DNA of 64,000 nt from Candidatus Brocadia pituitae (lineage in GTDB: Bacteria; Planctomycetota; Brocadiia; Brocadiales; Brocadiaceae). A program made the position numbers and the translations under genes. The stretch is from contig AP021856.1 in assembly GCA_017347445.1 (NCBI GenBank), positions 1,496,613 to 1,560,612 of the forward strand, read 5' to 3'. Each line of letters begins with the position of its first letter. The stretch's first letter is position 1. The notes beneath the pieces were generated by a model. The model searched no databases, had not been told where the DNA came from, and saw nothing but the letters and a program-made list of their open reading frames with translations. Below, one piece after another: positions 1-8,458 of this stretch.

Positions 1-424
1 TGATAAGCACGGCATCCGTATCAGTCTGTGAAATATCGTATTGATTATTCCATTGGGAAAACTGGGGCGAAAGGTGATACTTTTCCTTCAGAATAATTCT
101 GGTGAGTGCACAGGAGGTTAAAGAACTTTTGTCTAAAGCTGCAGTGCGCATGTGTTGTATTGGTACCTTTGAATAGATCTTTACACTCTCAACGGCTTCA
201 TAAGAAGAGATGGAAATATCAGGGATGATGGCATACGTGCCACCTCTGAAATACTCAATTGAGGGTATGATGGCCACATCGATCTGATCATTGTTCAGCA
301 TGGTTGGCAGGAGGGAAGGCACTTCAAACAATAACTCAATGGAATTCGTGTGTTCATGTAGTCCGTAAATCAACGGTTTGGCGTTCATATAGGGAACAAC
401 GCCAAGTCTGAGTTTTTTTGCCAT
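1..424 (-). CDS. mqnA: Chorismate dehydratase MqnA, N-terminal part (cut by window edge)
   Basis: Reverse-strand gene starting at the ATG complementary to 422-424 and running off the left edge, so about 141 residues of a protein usually near 270-290 are present. The start reads MAKKLRLGVVPYMNAKPL, followed by a segment with IDVAIIPSIEYFRG. This is typical of the MqnA/MqnD periplasmic-binding-like fold. MqnA converts chorismate to 3-enolpyruvylbenzoate, the first step of futalosine-dependent menaquinone synthesis in the cytoplasm. Menaquinone is the expected membrane electron carrier for an anammox organism, which fits the respiratory genes elsewhere in the window. The C-terminal half and operon partners lie outside. 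MqnD is the main alternative, but the N-terminal VPYMNAKPL signature favours MqnA. Confidence 0.85.
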   Translation of the reverse strand, partial: MAKKLRLGVVPYMNAKPLIYGLHEHTNSIELLFEVPSLLPTMLNNDQIDVAIIPSIEYFRGGTYAIIPDISISSYEAVESVKIYSKVPIQHMRTAALDKSSLTSCALTRIILKEKYHLSPQFSQWNNQYDISQTDTDAVLI

Positions 425-576
425 AATGCCTGAATACTCTTGCCTAAATAAGGCTTCTTCTATAAACTATTGTATTGTAATTTTCTAGATCTATTCTATA
501 GGACTTTTCATAATTCTTCAATAGAGAATTATGGTGGTTGTAACGGATTGTCTTATTATTGTAAAGGAAGGAAAAT

Positions 577-1329
577 ATGAATCGTGAATTTTGCAAGACG
601 TATCTGGTAAAGAGGCTCGTAGCAAGCGTGCTGGTTGCATTTATGGTCTGTGGTACAATAACATGCAAGCATCTCTATGCCGAGGGACAGACAAAATATA
701 GCAAGGATTTTTTTGATAAATCGGAGTCTATAAAAGTTAAGGATCCCCTGGCGAGTATGCTCGGCGCAATGGATAAAGACGATGTGTTTGTTTATACGTA
801 TGCCGATGCAGTAAAATTTGCAGGACACTCCTGTCCGGCTGTTGCCGGCGCCTATAAGTCTACACAGATGGCGCTAAAGGCTTTATACGGTGATGAAATA
901 CCGGTCAGGGGAAATATAAAGGTCACCTTTAAAGGTGATATTGACTATAAGGTAAACGGGCCGATTTCTCAGATAGTGACCATGATAACCGGGGCTGCAG
1001 CGGAAAGTGGATTCAAGGGATTTGGTCCGGCCGGAAAACATGAAAGACGTAATTTAATGACGTTTGATAATAACCATGCGCCTGATCCATTGGCAATCTG
1101 TGACATAACATTTCAAAGGAGTGACACTGGAAAAAGGGTGGAAATAATGTATTGTGTTGAACGTGTATCAGGCAATGAGCGCATGGATAAGCTGATGTCC
1201 CTCGTGCTTTCTGGCAAGGCATCAGGGGATGAATCAAAGGAGTTTGGCAACTTGTGGCAGGAACGTGTTAAAACGATACTTCTCAATCCGCCGGAAGGCA
1301 CCTTTGTTGTAAAAGAAGTGAAAGAGTAA
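577..1329 (+). CDS. Exported FmdE-family protein
   Basis: A 250-residue protein with a good Shine-Dalgarno (AAGGAAGG) ahead of the ATG. Residues about 1-36 form a basic and hydrophobic signal peptide. The mature part carries GHSCPAVAGAY at residues 83-93, the signature of the FmdE-like fold (first described as formylmethanofuran dehydrogenase subunit E), where the His/Cys pair binds metal. Further cysteines occur near residues 174 and 193. Nothing nearby suggests methanofuran metabolism, and export argues against a role in cytoplasmic formate or CO2 fixation. Stand-alone FmdE domains are often of unknown function, so a periplasmic or anammoxosomal metal-binding or redox role is inference. It begins a codirectional run of secreted-protein genes up to 3521. 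Confidence 0.75.
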   Translation: MNREFCKTYLVKRLVASVLVAFMVCGTITCKHLYAEGQTKYSKDFFDKSESIKVKDPLASMLGAMDKDDVFVYTYADAVKFAGHSCPAVAGAYKSTQMALKALYGDEIPVRGNIKVTFKGDIDYKVNGPISQIVTMITGAAAESGFKGFGPAGKHERRNLMTFDNNHAPDPLAICDITFQRSDTGKRVEIMYCVERVSGNERMDKLMSLVLSGKASGDESKEFGNLWQERVKTILLNPPEGTFVVKEVKE

Positions 1330-1384
1330 TTGCAAAATTATGCGCTGAGAAATTGGAGTAAAATAAGTAGTCGGGTAAAGATCT

Positions 1385-1567
1385 ATGCCGTTTTATAACG
1401 ACGATGGAACAGAAATCAATCCGGATTTAGTGCCAAAACCGAGCCTTTGTGTGTCCTGTAAAAAGGATGATGATCCAGGGGAGGAGGTTCTCTGTATCTT
1501 AACCCGGGCAGACCAACAGGATCAGGCAGAATTTCAGTGCTTTGCTTATACTCCCGGGAAAAAGTGA
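1385..1567 (+). CDS. Small CxxC protein of unknown function
   Basis: A 60-residue ORF lying 55 bases after the FmdE-like gene and in the same direction. It has a CVSCKK motif near residue 22 and two further cysteines (residues 37 and 52), so a small zinc or iron site is possible. There is no signal peptide or membrane segment. The upstream sequence GGGTAAAG is only a weak ribosome-binding site. Acidic and polar composition with regular codon use supports a real gene. I do not recognise the family. Proteins with this look often follow a larger redox or metal-binding partner, but no function can be assigned. Confidence 0.5.
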   Translation: MPFYNDDGTEINPDLVPKPSLCVSCKKDDDPGEEVLCILTRADQQDQAEFQCFAYTPGKK

Positions 1568-1675
1568 TGGAGGCACGAGTTTTTTATCGGGATGTATTAT
1601 TCCTATGTGAAACTTTTTTCGCAATTTTTTCTAAAAAAATGAACGAGTGGTAATTTTGAGCAGGAGGATAGATCG

Positions 1676-2650
1676 ATGAAAAAGCTATCTGTAACTATAG
1701 TTATTTGGTTCACATGCTTATTACCTATCCGATATGTCCATGCGCAACAGGAGCAAAAAATATTTTCACCCTTGAATGAGTCAGGTAATCTGCATATATC
1801 GGAAATCCATAAATCTGATGGCACTCAGCATCATATCTCCTTGTATAAATTTGAATATGCAGCTCAGTTTATATGTGGTATACAAAAAGATCCGTTGAGT
1901 ACGAGGCTTGGAAAGGGGTATTATATAACGTCAATAACGATACACAACCCCAATGATACCGAAGTAAAATATTGTAAAAGCCTCGTGTTAACATACCCTC
2001 CGGGGGAGCAAGAGATAGGTAAGGCAATACCAATGGGTGAAGATGTTCTGATGGCTGGTGGGGCAGTGGAAATAGCGGGAGATGATATTCAGAAAGAGCT
2101 GTTCCCAAACGGATTTCCGGCATCTTGCGTAAAAGGGTTACTTGTTATCAGGAGCATGGCAAGTCTGGATGTTGATGCGCTTTATGAAACTGCGATAATC
2201 AATAGTGAAGGCAATATTGCAACCCTTCAGGATATTGAAGTAAAACACATTTTTGAGCGTGAACTCAAACAAAGGATGCTTCCGGACCTCATCATACGGG
2301 ATTTCGATAGAGACCAACTCAATGTTGATTGTTATGACTGGCCGGAAACCTGTGTTACGAGAGTGACTTTTACGATTGAGAATGCCGGGAGAATAAATGC
2401 CGGATCGTTTAATGTCAGGGTAGTATTTGATCCTGCGCAATCTGTTGTTGTTAATCTGGCAGTCGTAGGTATGGATGCCGGTATATCACAGGTATTTACC
2501 GTCAAAACTCCGCCAGGAATAAATTGTTTTGATCCGGACTGTGCGGTATGTGTTTTGGTTGATAGTGAAGATAGGGTTGCAGAATCGGACGAGGGAAATA
2601 ATTATTGTTGTATTAATAAGGCAGAAAAGGGTGAGCCGAAGGGTAAATGA
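1676..2650 (+). CDS. Secreted protein with C-terminal CARDB-like domain
   Basis: A 324-residue protein with a strong Shine-Dalgarno (CAGGAGGA, 1661-1668) and an N-terminal signal peptide cleaving near the AQQEQ sequence at about residue 24. The N-terminal domain (about 30-190) is beta-rich and unrecognised. From about residue 203 the pattern PDLIIRDF, then FTIENAGRINAGSF, then DSEDRVAESDEGNNYC is the classic layout of a CARDB (CARF-like cell-adhesion) immunoglobulin-type repeat. Several cysteines in this domain (for example FDPDCAVCV) could form disulfides or a metal site. It is probably exported to the periplasm or anammoxosome surface. It follows the small CxxC gene by about 110 bases and precedes the GlcG-like gene, so co-transcription is plausible but not shown. 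Confidence 0.7.
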   Translation: MKKLSVTIVIWFTCLLPIRYVHAQQEQKIFSPLNESGNLHISEIHKSDGTQHHISLYKFEYAAQFICGIQKDPLSTRLGKGYYITSITIHNPNDTEVKYCKSLVLTYPPGEQEIGKAIPMGEDVLMAGGAVEIAGDDIQKELFPNGFPASCVKGLLVIRSMASLDVDALYETAIINSEGNIATLQDIEVKHIFERELKQRMLPDLIIRDFDRDQLNVDCYDWPETCVTRVTFTIENAGRINAGSFNVRVVFDPAQSVVVNLAVVGMDAGISQVFTVKTPPGINCFDPDCAVCVLVDSEDRVAESDEGNNYCCINKAEKGEPKGK

Positions 2651-2759
2651 GAGTGGCAGTTTTCCGGGGCAGAGGAGCAGCATGACAAATATGTAGCCGG
2701 TTTTTTAAGGTCACAGATGAAAGAAGATTATAGAAAAGAGTTATAAGGAGACTGATAGC

Positions 2760-3521
2760 ATGAAGTATGGCAAAGGAATTTTTCATGGGTTTGCTGTATC
2801 ATTAATAACTACTGTATTATTTTTGCAAGGCGCTTCAGCGAATGGTTTGCCATCGCATGCCGAGCTGAAGGAAGCCCTTAAGGCAGTGGTGAAAGAGCAT
2901 AATGGCGGATTTGGTTTTCACATGTGGGCAACGATAGTTGATCGTGACGGCGTTGTAAAGGCGGTAGTCTTTTCCGGGAAAGACCGGGGAGATCAATGGC
3001 CGGGCAGCCGTGTGATTTCTGCTCAAAAGGCCAATACCGCCAATGCATTTAGTCTGCCGGAGTTTGCATTGTCGACCGCAAATCTGTTTTCTGCGGTGCA
3101 GCCTGGCGGTAGTTTGTTTGGGTTGCAGGAGAGCAATCCCGTTTCACCGGAAATTGCTTATGAGGGTTCGTCCGAAAAAAACGGGACGGAAAAAGACCCC
3201 ATGGTTGGACACAAAATAGGAGGGGTTAATGTATTTGGAGGAGGTTTGGCTCTTTACAATAGTGAGGGAAGGGTCGTTGGAGCTTTAGGGGTAAGCGGTG
3301 ATAGCTCTTGTGCCGATCACAATATTGCATGGAAGGTAAGGCATAGATTACAACTGGATTATGTTCCTGCCGGGGTTAGCCCATCAAAAGATGATAATAT
3401 TGTTTATGATATTACTAACGGCACGAGTGCGAGTGGCTGGGGGCATCCGCAATGTTCCCCGGAGGCAGCTCATATTGCCCGGGAATTTCCCAGGACACTC
3501 CCGGTACGAACGAAAAAATAG
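2760..3521 (+). CDS. Exported GlcG/HbpS-family (haem-degrading-like) protein
   Basis: A 253-residue protein preceded by a ribosome-binding site (AAGGAGAC) and starting with a signal peptide ending at about ASANG (residue 28). The body contains the GlcG/HbpS pattern: DRDGVVKAVVFSG, then AQKANTANAFS, then a glycine-rich NVFGGGLALYNSEGRVVGALGVSGDSS segment. The family includes secreted haem-binding HbpS and the uncharacterised GlcG. In anammox genomes, exported copies occur near cytochrome genes, so haem or small-molecule binding is plausible. Residues for a specific ligand cannot be assigned by eye. The last part (residues 205-253) is an extra tail with SGWGHPQCSPEAAHIA. It ends the codirectional block that began at 577. 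Confidence 0.75.
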   Translation: MKYGKGIFHGFAVSLITTVLFLQGASANGLPSHAELKEALKAVVKEHNGGFGFHMWATIVDRDGVVKAVVFSGKDRGDQWPGSRVISAQKANTANAFSLPEFALSTANLFSAVQPGGSLFGLQESNPVSPEIAYEGSSEKNGTEKDPMVGHKIGGVNVFGGGLALYNSEGRVVGALGVSGDSSCADHNIAWKVRHRLQLDYVPAGVSPSKDDNIVYDITNGTSASGWGHPQCSPEAAHIAREFPRTLPVRTKK

Positions 3522-3740
3522 CATTAACCAGCTACATCCATACCAGTCCAACGTATGAATTTAAAGTGCGCTAAAACACTCATTGATACCGCTAAAAACC
3601 CATGGCCTGTTGTGTAATGAATGATCCGTGATCAACGTATTGCTAATGACAGGGTGCTTGTTTGTGTTCAGGAGTTAGCGTTACAACAGAAAGTTGTTAC
3701 GACGGTAGTATTTTGCCGCGTACCACGGTTCTTTTGATAA

Positions 3741-4067
3741 GGCAAAAAATCTGGGATTTTTTGTAATGGAGAATTATTTTCGTTTGACAAAAGCCTTCTA
3801 ATAGGTGACCCCTTTGGCTTCCAGATCATGCGGGGTATGATGGATGTCCTTTATAAGATAGGCGACCGTCTCGTCATCGCTGATTATAAGACGGATCAGG
3901 TTACCATGACCGACCTGCCGGCGAAGGCGGAAAAGTACCGCTATCAAAAAGCGGTCTATGCGGAGGCCGTCAAACGTTGCGTGAAGATAGATAACCCGGA
4001 ATTCAAACTCATTTTTCTCAGGGTAGGGAGGGCGATATCGATTTTATTGTTATACGATTTTTTTTAA
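3741..4067 (+). pseudogene. Remnant of an AddA/RecB-type C-terminal nuclease domain
   Basis: An open stretch with no good start. It encodes LLIGDPFGFQIMRGMMDVLY, then DRLVIADYKTDQV, then a helix ending in KLIFLRVG. The order GxxD-x(n)-DYKTD-Q is the PD-(D/E)XK nuclease signature at the C-terminal end of AddA/RecB helicase-nucleases. The some 1000 residues of UvrD-type helicase normally found upstream are absent; 3522-3740 holds no helicase motif. This is therefore a 3' fragment left after deletion or recombination. The first ATG inside it (3828) has no ribosome-binding site. Its last bases overlap the 3' end of the opposite-strand DUF2283 gene. Confidence 0.7.
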
Positions 4068-4277
4068 TTTAAGTATTTTGGCTTGTGATGACTCCAATAT
4101 TGAATCGCGGAGAAAAGAACTTGCCTCTAATATTTCTATGCCAATTAATTCACCGCTCTCATTCAACTCAGCCGTAATATTTGGGCTTAACTCAATGCTA
4201 TCTGCTTCTTTTTCCTCAGAGATAACTATATGCAGAATATCTTCATCCTTAAAATATGCCATCTTTGTTTTATCCAT
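4050..4277 (-). CDS. DUF2283-family protein (downstream partner of a toxin-antitoxin-like pair)
   Basis: A protein of about 75 residues starting MDKTKMAYFKDEDIL at 4277. The later pattern GELIGIEILEASSFL is diagnostic of DUF2283, small beta-rich proteins usually encoded immediately beside a DUF4258-like partner. Its ATG lies inside the end of the upstream gene (8-base overlap with the stop at 4270-4272), which suggests translational coupling. A longer in-frame start at 4331 would lie inside the upstream gene and is less likely. Such pairs are commonly predicted as toxin-antitoxin modules, with DUF2283 as the likely antitoxin. That assignment is inference. The module lies in a zone of broken genes, consistent with mobility. 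Confidence 0.75.
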   Translation of the reverse strand: MDKTKMAYFKDEDILHIVISEEKEADSIELSPNITAELNESGELIGIEILEASSFLRDSILESSQAKILKLKKIV

Positions 4278-4557
4278 GTATGAACCTTCCTGTTTTAAGT
4301 CGGAAATTAATTTGTTGACGCGTAGTAGCATGAATTGAGACAGGTACTATTTCACTTCCAGGTTTCTCATATGGAATTATAACCAGCCTTTCGTAATGTT
4401 TACCTACTGCAATTAAACGTTGGGTTGCGGTATCGAAGTATATTTCTCCTGAATACCGTAATATATTTTCAATTTTTGGAAGTTCAAATCCTCTTAATGC
4501 TGCCCTATACTTCGTATAGTCAGTCCATACGATCTTTGACTCTTCAGGGGTTCTCAC
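4270..4557 (-). CDS. DUF4258-like protein paired with DUF2283
   Basis: A 95-residue protein on the reverse strand. The recognisable elements are KYRAALRGFELPKIENILRY, a segment YFDTATQRLIAVGKHYERLVIIPYE, and a C-terminal HATTRQQINFRLKTGRF. This block, ending in a conserved RxKTGRF-like tail, is typical of small proteins invariably placed directly upstream of DUF2283 genes. The fold is probably RelE/ParE-like as for DUF4258 proteins, so an RNase-type toxin role is a reasonable guess but unproven. The stop codon overlaps the start of the DUF2283 gene by 8 bases. A GGAGGGGATGTG stretch just upstream provides a strong ribosome-binding site. Confidence 0.65.
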   Translation of the reverse strand: MRTPEESKIVWTDYTKYRAALRGFELPKIENILRYSGEIYFDTATQRLIAVGKHYERLVIIPYEKPGSEIVPVSIHATTRQQINFRLKTGRFIHG

Positions 4558-4690
4558 ATCCCCTCCAATGTTTTGTATTTAATTATACTGTATAACGACA
4601 GGCCTGAGTCGCCCGGCTGGAGACTCGACAAAGAAACCTCCCACGTGGTTCGCGTCGGCCTCCAGGCCATGGTTAGCCATTCTCGGATGA

Positions 4691-5233
4691 TCATCTGCTT
4701 TCACGGACTGCTTTTTGCAGCGCTTCAAGTTCGGGTAGTCGCGAGAGCATCCTCTCGTTCTCTGGGAGTGGCACGGATACCGAAACAGTCCTGTGGACAG
4801 GGGTTGCATATCTAGGGACGTCAACCGAGACTGTCGCTCATGTATTCTTAGAAGATGGCAAGCGTCTGATGTCGGCGTCGAGAAGGCCGAGAGTGCCATC
4901 TAAGCGTTTGATCAGTTCATCCCTCGCAGCAACGCGCTCCTTCAGGCCTGCAGCCTTGATCTTCGCTGTTGTCAGCTCCGTCTGAAGAGCTGTAATCTTG
5001 GCTTCGTATTAGTCTGCCTTTGTGCGGTCGTTTGCGATTCTGAACAGCTCCAAAGTGAGACCAGTGCCAGCCAGCATCACCGAAAGAACGATGAAAATCC
5101 ATGAGAATTGAATAATCTGCTTCCTAGGTGTGCCAGTTCGCCGCTGTTCGCGGTAAAACGGCCTCCAGAAAAGCCAGATAATCAAACCACAAAGGCCAAT
5201 AAGGCCATAATTCAAAAAGGCGACAGGTGGCAT
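4691..5233 (-). pseudogene. Broken membrane/coiled-coil protein gene with two in-frame stops
   Basis: On the reverse strand one reading frame stays coding-like for about 180 codons from ATG 5233 to a TGA at 4691-4693, but it is interrupted by TAA (5009-5011) and TGA (4838-4840). Part one has two hydrophobic segments (FLNYGLIGLCGLIIWLFW and WIFIVLSVMLAGTGLTLEL). Part two is a charged helix (KITALQTELTTAKIKAAGLK) typical of a coiled coil. Part three contains VPLPENERMLSRLPELEALQKA. Because all three lie in the same frame with no indel, nonsense mutation of one gene is the simplest reading. The stretch is visibly richer in GC than the flanks, suggesting acquisition. I do not recognise the family. 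Confidence 0.6.
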
Positions 5234-5467
5234 ACGTGTGTCCTCGTAGGAGGGGCTAACATTCATTTTTATCTTTCTACTATAAATGGCAGTATTTTAT
5301 TTTGTACCTTATAAGTTGTCAAACAAAAACAGATAAAAATAAAATCCTTGAATTATGAAAATGTTAATAGGATAATGCCCTCGTTAAAACTGCCTGAGCA
5401 ATTATTCCTCTTGATAACTATTATTGAAGTGATAAGTTATTTTATGCGATTTTTCAGTGCTTAGCGA

Positions 5468-8458
5468 ATGAAGCAAGTTATCATCGAAAACCCAATTCTA
5501 AATTCACCTTTTGTAGAACCGACACGTCATTTCAAGTTTGCTGATGAAGGGATTACTAACGATGTTATTGAGAAACGCCGCATCAGCTCTTATTTTATTC
5601 CTATTGCCAGACCTAAAAAGAAAGGAAAACAATTATCATTTGATACGGAATGGACAGGAGATCGTATTGAAGAAAATACGATGGTAAATCAAATCCGTGA
5701 AAAAGTGTCCTTGTGGCGAAAAAACGATTATTACGATATTACAAAAAGAACCAGATTTCTGCTTGATTACTGGAATACTCCTGAGCGTGAAAAGAAACTA
5801 TTCTTTTGTCAGATAGAGGCGCTTGAAACCTTAATTTATATCACAGAAGTAGCCGCCAAACAGGGTGATTCGTGGGTTGAAAATACCATCCGGCAATCAA
5901 ATCAGGAGGCAAACCCACTCCTGTATCGCATTGCCTTCAAAATGGCTACCGGCACGGGAAAAACCGTTGTCATGGCTATGATCATTGCATGGCACGCACT
6001 TAATAAGTTAGCAAACCCGCAGGATGCGCGGTTCTCCGACACATTTTTGATTGTTGCCCCCGGCATTACCATTCGTGACCGTTTGCGGGTCCTTTTACCG
6101 AATGACGCGGGAAACTATTACCACCAGCGTGACATCCTTCCTCAGGATTTACGGGAAGAATTGCATAAGGCGAAAATCATGATAACCAATTTCCACGCCT
6201 TTAAGCTCAGGGAAAAATCAGATGCGGCAAGACTTACCAGGGATATTTTGTCAGCTAAAACCGGGGCATTTACAGAAACCCCGGATGAGATGGTGCGGCG
6301 TGTCTGCCGGGAACTGGGTTCCAAGAAAAATATTATTGTTATAAACGACGAGTCCCATCACTGCTATCGCCGTCGTACCGATGACGCAGGGGCAATTCAT
6401 GAGTCGTCCCTGCATGGCGAAGAGCGAAAAGAGGCTGAAAAAAGGAACGAAGAAGCTCGTATCTGGATTTCAGGGCTGGAAGCAGTTAAAGCAAAGATTG
6501 GTATCAAGGTTGTCTATGACCTTTCTGCAACTCCATCTTTCCTTCGGGGTTCAGGGTACCCGGAAGGCACACTCTTTCCGTGGGTTGTATCAGACTTTTC
6601 CCTCGTAGACGCCATCGAATCCGGCATCGTCAAGATTCCCCGCGTGCCGGTAGCTGATGACCAGATGACCGGCAGCCAGCCGGCTTACCGTGATCTCTGG
6701 ATGCGCATACGGGATGATTTGCCTAAAAAGGGCAGGAAAACAGATGCAGTAAGCGGTGAGCCGAAACTCCCCGCAGAACTTCAGGGCGCTCTTCATAGTC
6801 TCTACGGTAATTATGAAAAGGCCTATAAATTATGGGAACAAAGCGGGCGAGGAACACCGCCCGTCTTTATCGTAGTCTGCAATAATACCAATGTTTCAAA
6901 GCTGGTATTTGATTACATCTCTGGCTGGGAGAAGATATTGCCTGACGGCGCTACTATTATTGTCCCTGGACAGTTGCCTGTCTTTAACAATGAAAAAAAC
7001 GGCAGGTGGAGCGATAGGCCAAACACTATTCTGATAGATAGTCAGCAACTCGAATCAGGCGAGGCAATGAGCGATGAATTCAAAAAAATCGCCGCTTTGG
7101 AGATTGAAGAATTTAAAGCCGAATACCGCAAGCGTTATCCTGGACGCGATACTGAAAAACTTACCAATGAAGACCTGCTTCGCGAGGTGATGAACACGGT
7201 CGGCAAGACCGGCAAGTTAGGTGAAAACATTAAATGCGTCGTAAGCGTCTCAATGCTCACCGAGGGATGGGATGCAAATACCGTTACCCATATCCTGGGT
7301 GTTCGCGCATTTGGCACGCAGCTCCTTTGTGAGCAGGTTGTAGGCAGAGGGCTCCGCAGAATAAGTTGTCGCACAAATGACAATGGCATGTTTGAGCCTG
7401 AGTACGCTGAGGTGTATGGAGTGCCATTCTCGTTTATCCCATGTTCGGGTTCTGCAAATGGTCCAAAACCAGGTCCGGAAATTACCCGCGTTTATGCATT
7501 ACCCGATCGTGCGCATCTTGAAATAACCTTTCCGCGCCTTATAGGGTATGGCTATGAGATACCAGCAGAAAAAATCAAAGCAATCTTCACGGACGACTCA
7601 AAACTTATCCTCAGCACCGCTGATATCCCGACAAAGGTCGAACTTGACCCAATAGTTGGAGAATCCAGCATCCACACGCTTGATGGCTTAAAAACAAGGC
7701 GTCTCCAGGAAGTGGCGTTTCTTCTTGCCAAATTGACGCTGGAAAATCATTTCCAGGATGACAAGGGAAATACAAAACCGTATCTGTTTCCTCAGATACT
7801 CGATATTACAAGGCATTGGCTCAACACGTGTGTCGTGTGTAAGGACAACACCTTTCCTCAGCTTTTATTGCTTATTGAGTTTGCCCACAACGCCTCAGAT
7901 CGTATCTACCGGTCAATTATTCAATCTTCTCACGGTACGAAGGCATTAAAACCTATCCTGAAACCTTATGATACCCTGGGCTCCACCCGATATGTTGACT
8001 TTGATACCGTCAGACAAGTCTATCCAACGAGATTGAGCCACATAAGCCATGTGGTTGCGGATACAGACTCATGGGAGCAGAAACTTGCCCAATCACTTGA
8101 AGAAATGGACGAGGTTATATCGTATGCGAAAAACCACAAACTGGGCTTCACCATCCCCTATACGTTCAATGGAAAAGAAAAGAACTATGTTCCTGATTTT
8201 ATTGTCAGGTTGAGATTGCCTGGCGGGGAGAATAACCATTCTTCCATCCTCAATCTCATTATCGAAGTCACAGGGGAAAGGAAGGAAGAAAAAGAAGCAA
8301 AGGTTGCTACTGCAAGAGATCTCTGGGCGCCAGCCGTTAGTAACCACGGCGGTTTTGGCGCATGGGCATTTCTGGAGATCAGTGACCCGTGGAATGCAAA
8401 AGCAGAAATCAGAAACACTATAAATACGGTATTGGGAAATGTTAAAACTCTACCTTGA
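5468..8458 (+). CDS. Type III restriction-modification system, restriction (Res) subunit
   Basis: A 996-residue protein, the usual size for type III Res. Superfamily 2 helicase motifs are visible: Walker A MATGTGKT (residues 159-166), DESHH (D294, Walker B), DLSATPSF (motif III region), and QVVGRGLRR (motif VI). Near the C terminus YVPDFIVRL (D910) followed by LIIEVTGE forms the PD-(D/E)XK endonuclease core. Res uses ATP to translocate and cleaves DNA only in complex with its Mod subunit, encoded 1.6 kb downstream at 10063. The order res-first, with other genes between, is unlike the common mod-res layout. The start has no clear Shine-Dalgarno. Its last 20 bases overlap the PIN-domain gene. 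Confidence 0.88.
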   Translation: MKQVIIENPILNSPFVEPTRHFKFADEGITNDVIEKRRISSYFIPIARPKKKGKQLSFDTEWTGDRIEENTMVNQIREKVSLWRKNDYYDITKRTRFLLDYWNTPEREKKLFFCQIEALETLIYITEVAAKQGDSWVENTIRQSNQEANPLLYRIAFKMATGTGKTVVMAMIIAWHALNKLANPQDARFSDTFLIVAPGITIRDRLRVLLPNDAGNYYHQRDILPQDLREELHKAKIMITNFHAFKLREKSDAARLTRDILSAKTGAFTETPDEMVRRVCRELGSKKNIIVINDESHHCYRRRTDDAGAIHESSLHGEERKEAEKRNEEARIWISGLEAVKAKIGIKVVYDLSATPSFLRGSGYPEGTLFPWVVSDFSLVDAIESGIVKIPRVPVADDQMTGSQPAYRDLWMRIRDDLPKKGRKTDAVSGEPKLPAELQGALHSLYGNYEKAYKLWEQSGRGTPPVFIVVCNNTNVSKLVFDYISGWEKILPDGATIIVPGQLPVFNNEKNGRWSDRPNTILIDSQQLESGEAMSDEFKKIAALEIEEFKAEYRKRYPGRDTEKLTNEDLLREVMNTVGKTGKLGENIKCVVSVSMLTEGWDANTVTHILGVRAFGTQLLCEQVVGRGLRRISCRTNDNGMFEPEYAEVYGVPFSFIPCSGSANGPKPGPEITRVYALPDRAHLEITFPRLIGYGYEIPAEKIKAIFTDDSKLILSTADIPTKVELDPIVGESSIHTLDGLKTRRLQEVAFLLAKLTLENHFQDDKGNTKPYLFPQILDITRHWLNTCVVCKDNTFPQLLLLIEFAHNASDRIYRSIIQSSHGTKALKPILKPYDTLGSTRYVDFDTVRQVYPTRLSHISHVVADTDSWEQKLAQSLEEMDEVISYAKNHKLGFTIPYTFNGKEKNYVPDFIVRLRLPGGENNHSSILNLIIEVTGERKEEKEAKVATARDLWAPAVSNHGGFGAWAFLEISDPWNAKAEIRNTINTVLGNVKTLP

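Noticed and set aside
4579-4899. A 106-codon reverse-strand frame
   Set aside because: It covers the same DNA as the broken gene at 4691-5233 in another frame and lacks a protein-like pattern; the reading with two stops fits better.
4838-5011. TGA/TAA recoding (for example selenocysteine) in the broken gene
   Set aside because: Two different stop codons are involved, no selenocysteine insertion hairpin or cysteine-type context is seen, and neighbouring genes are also decayed.
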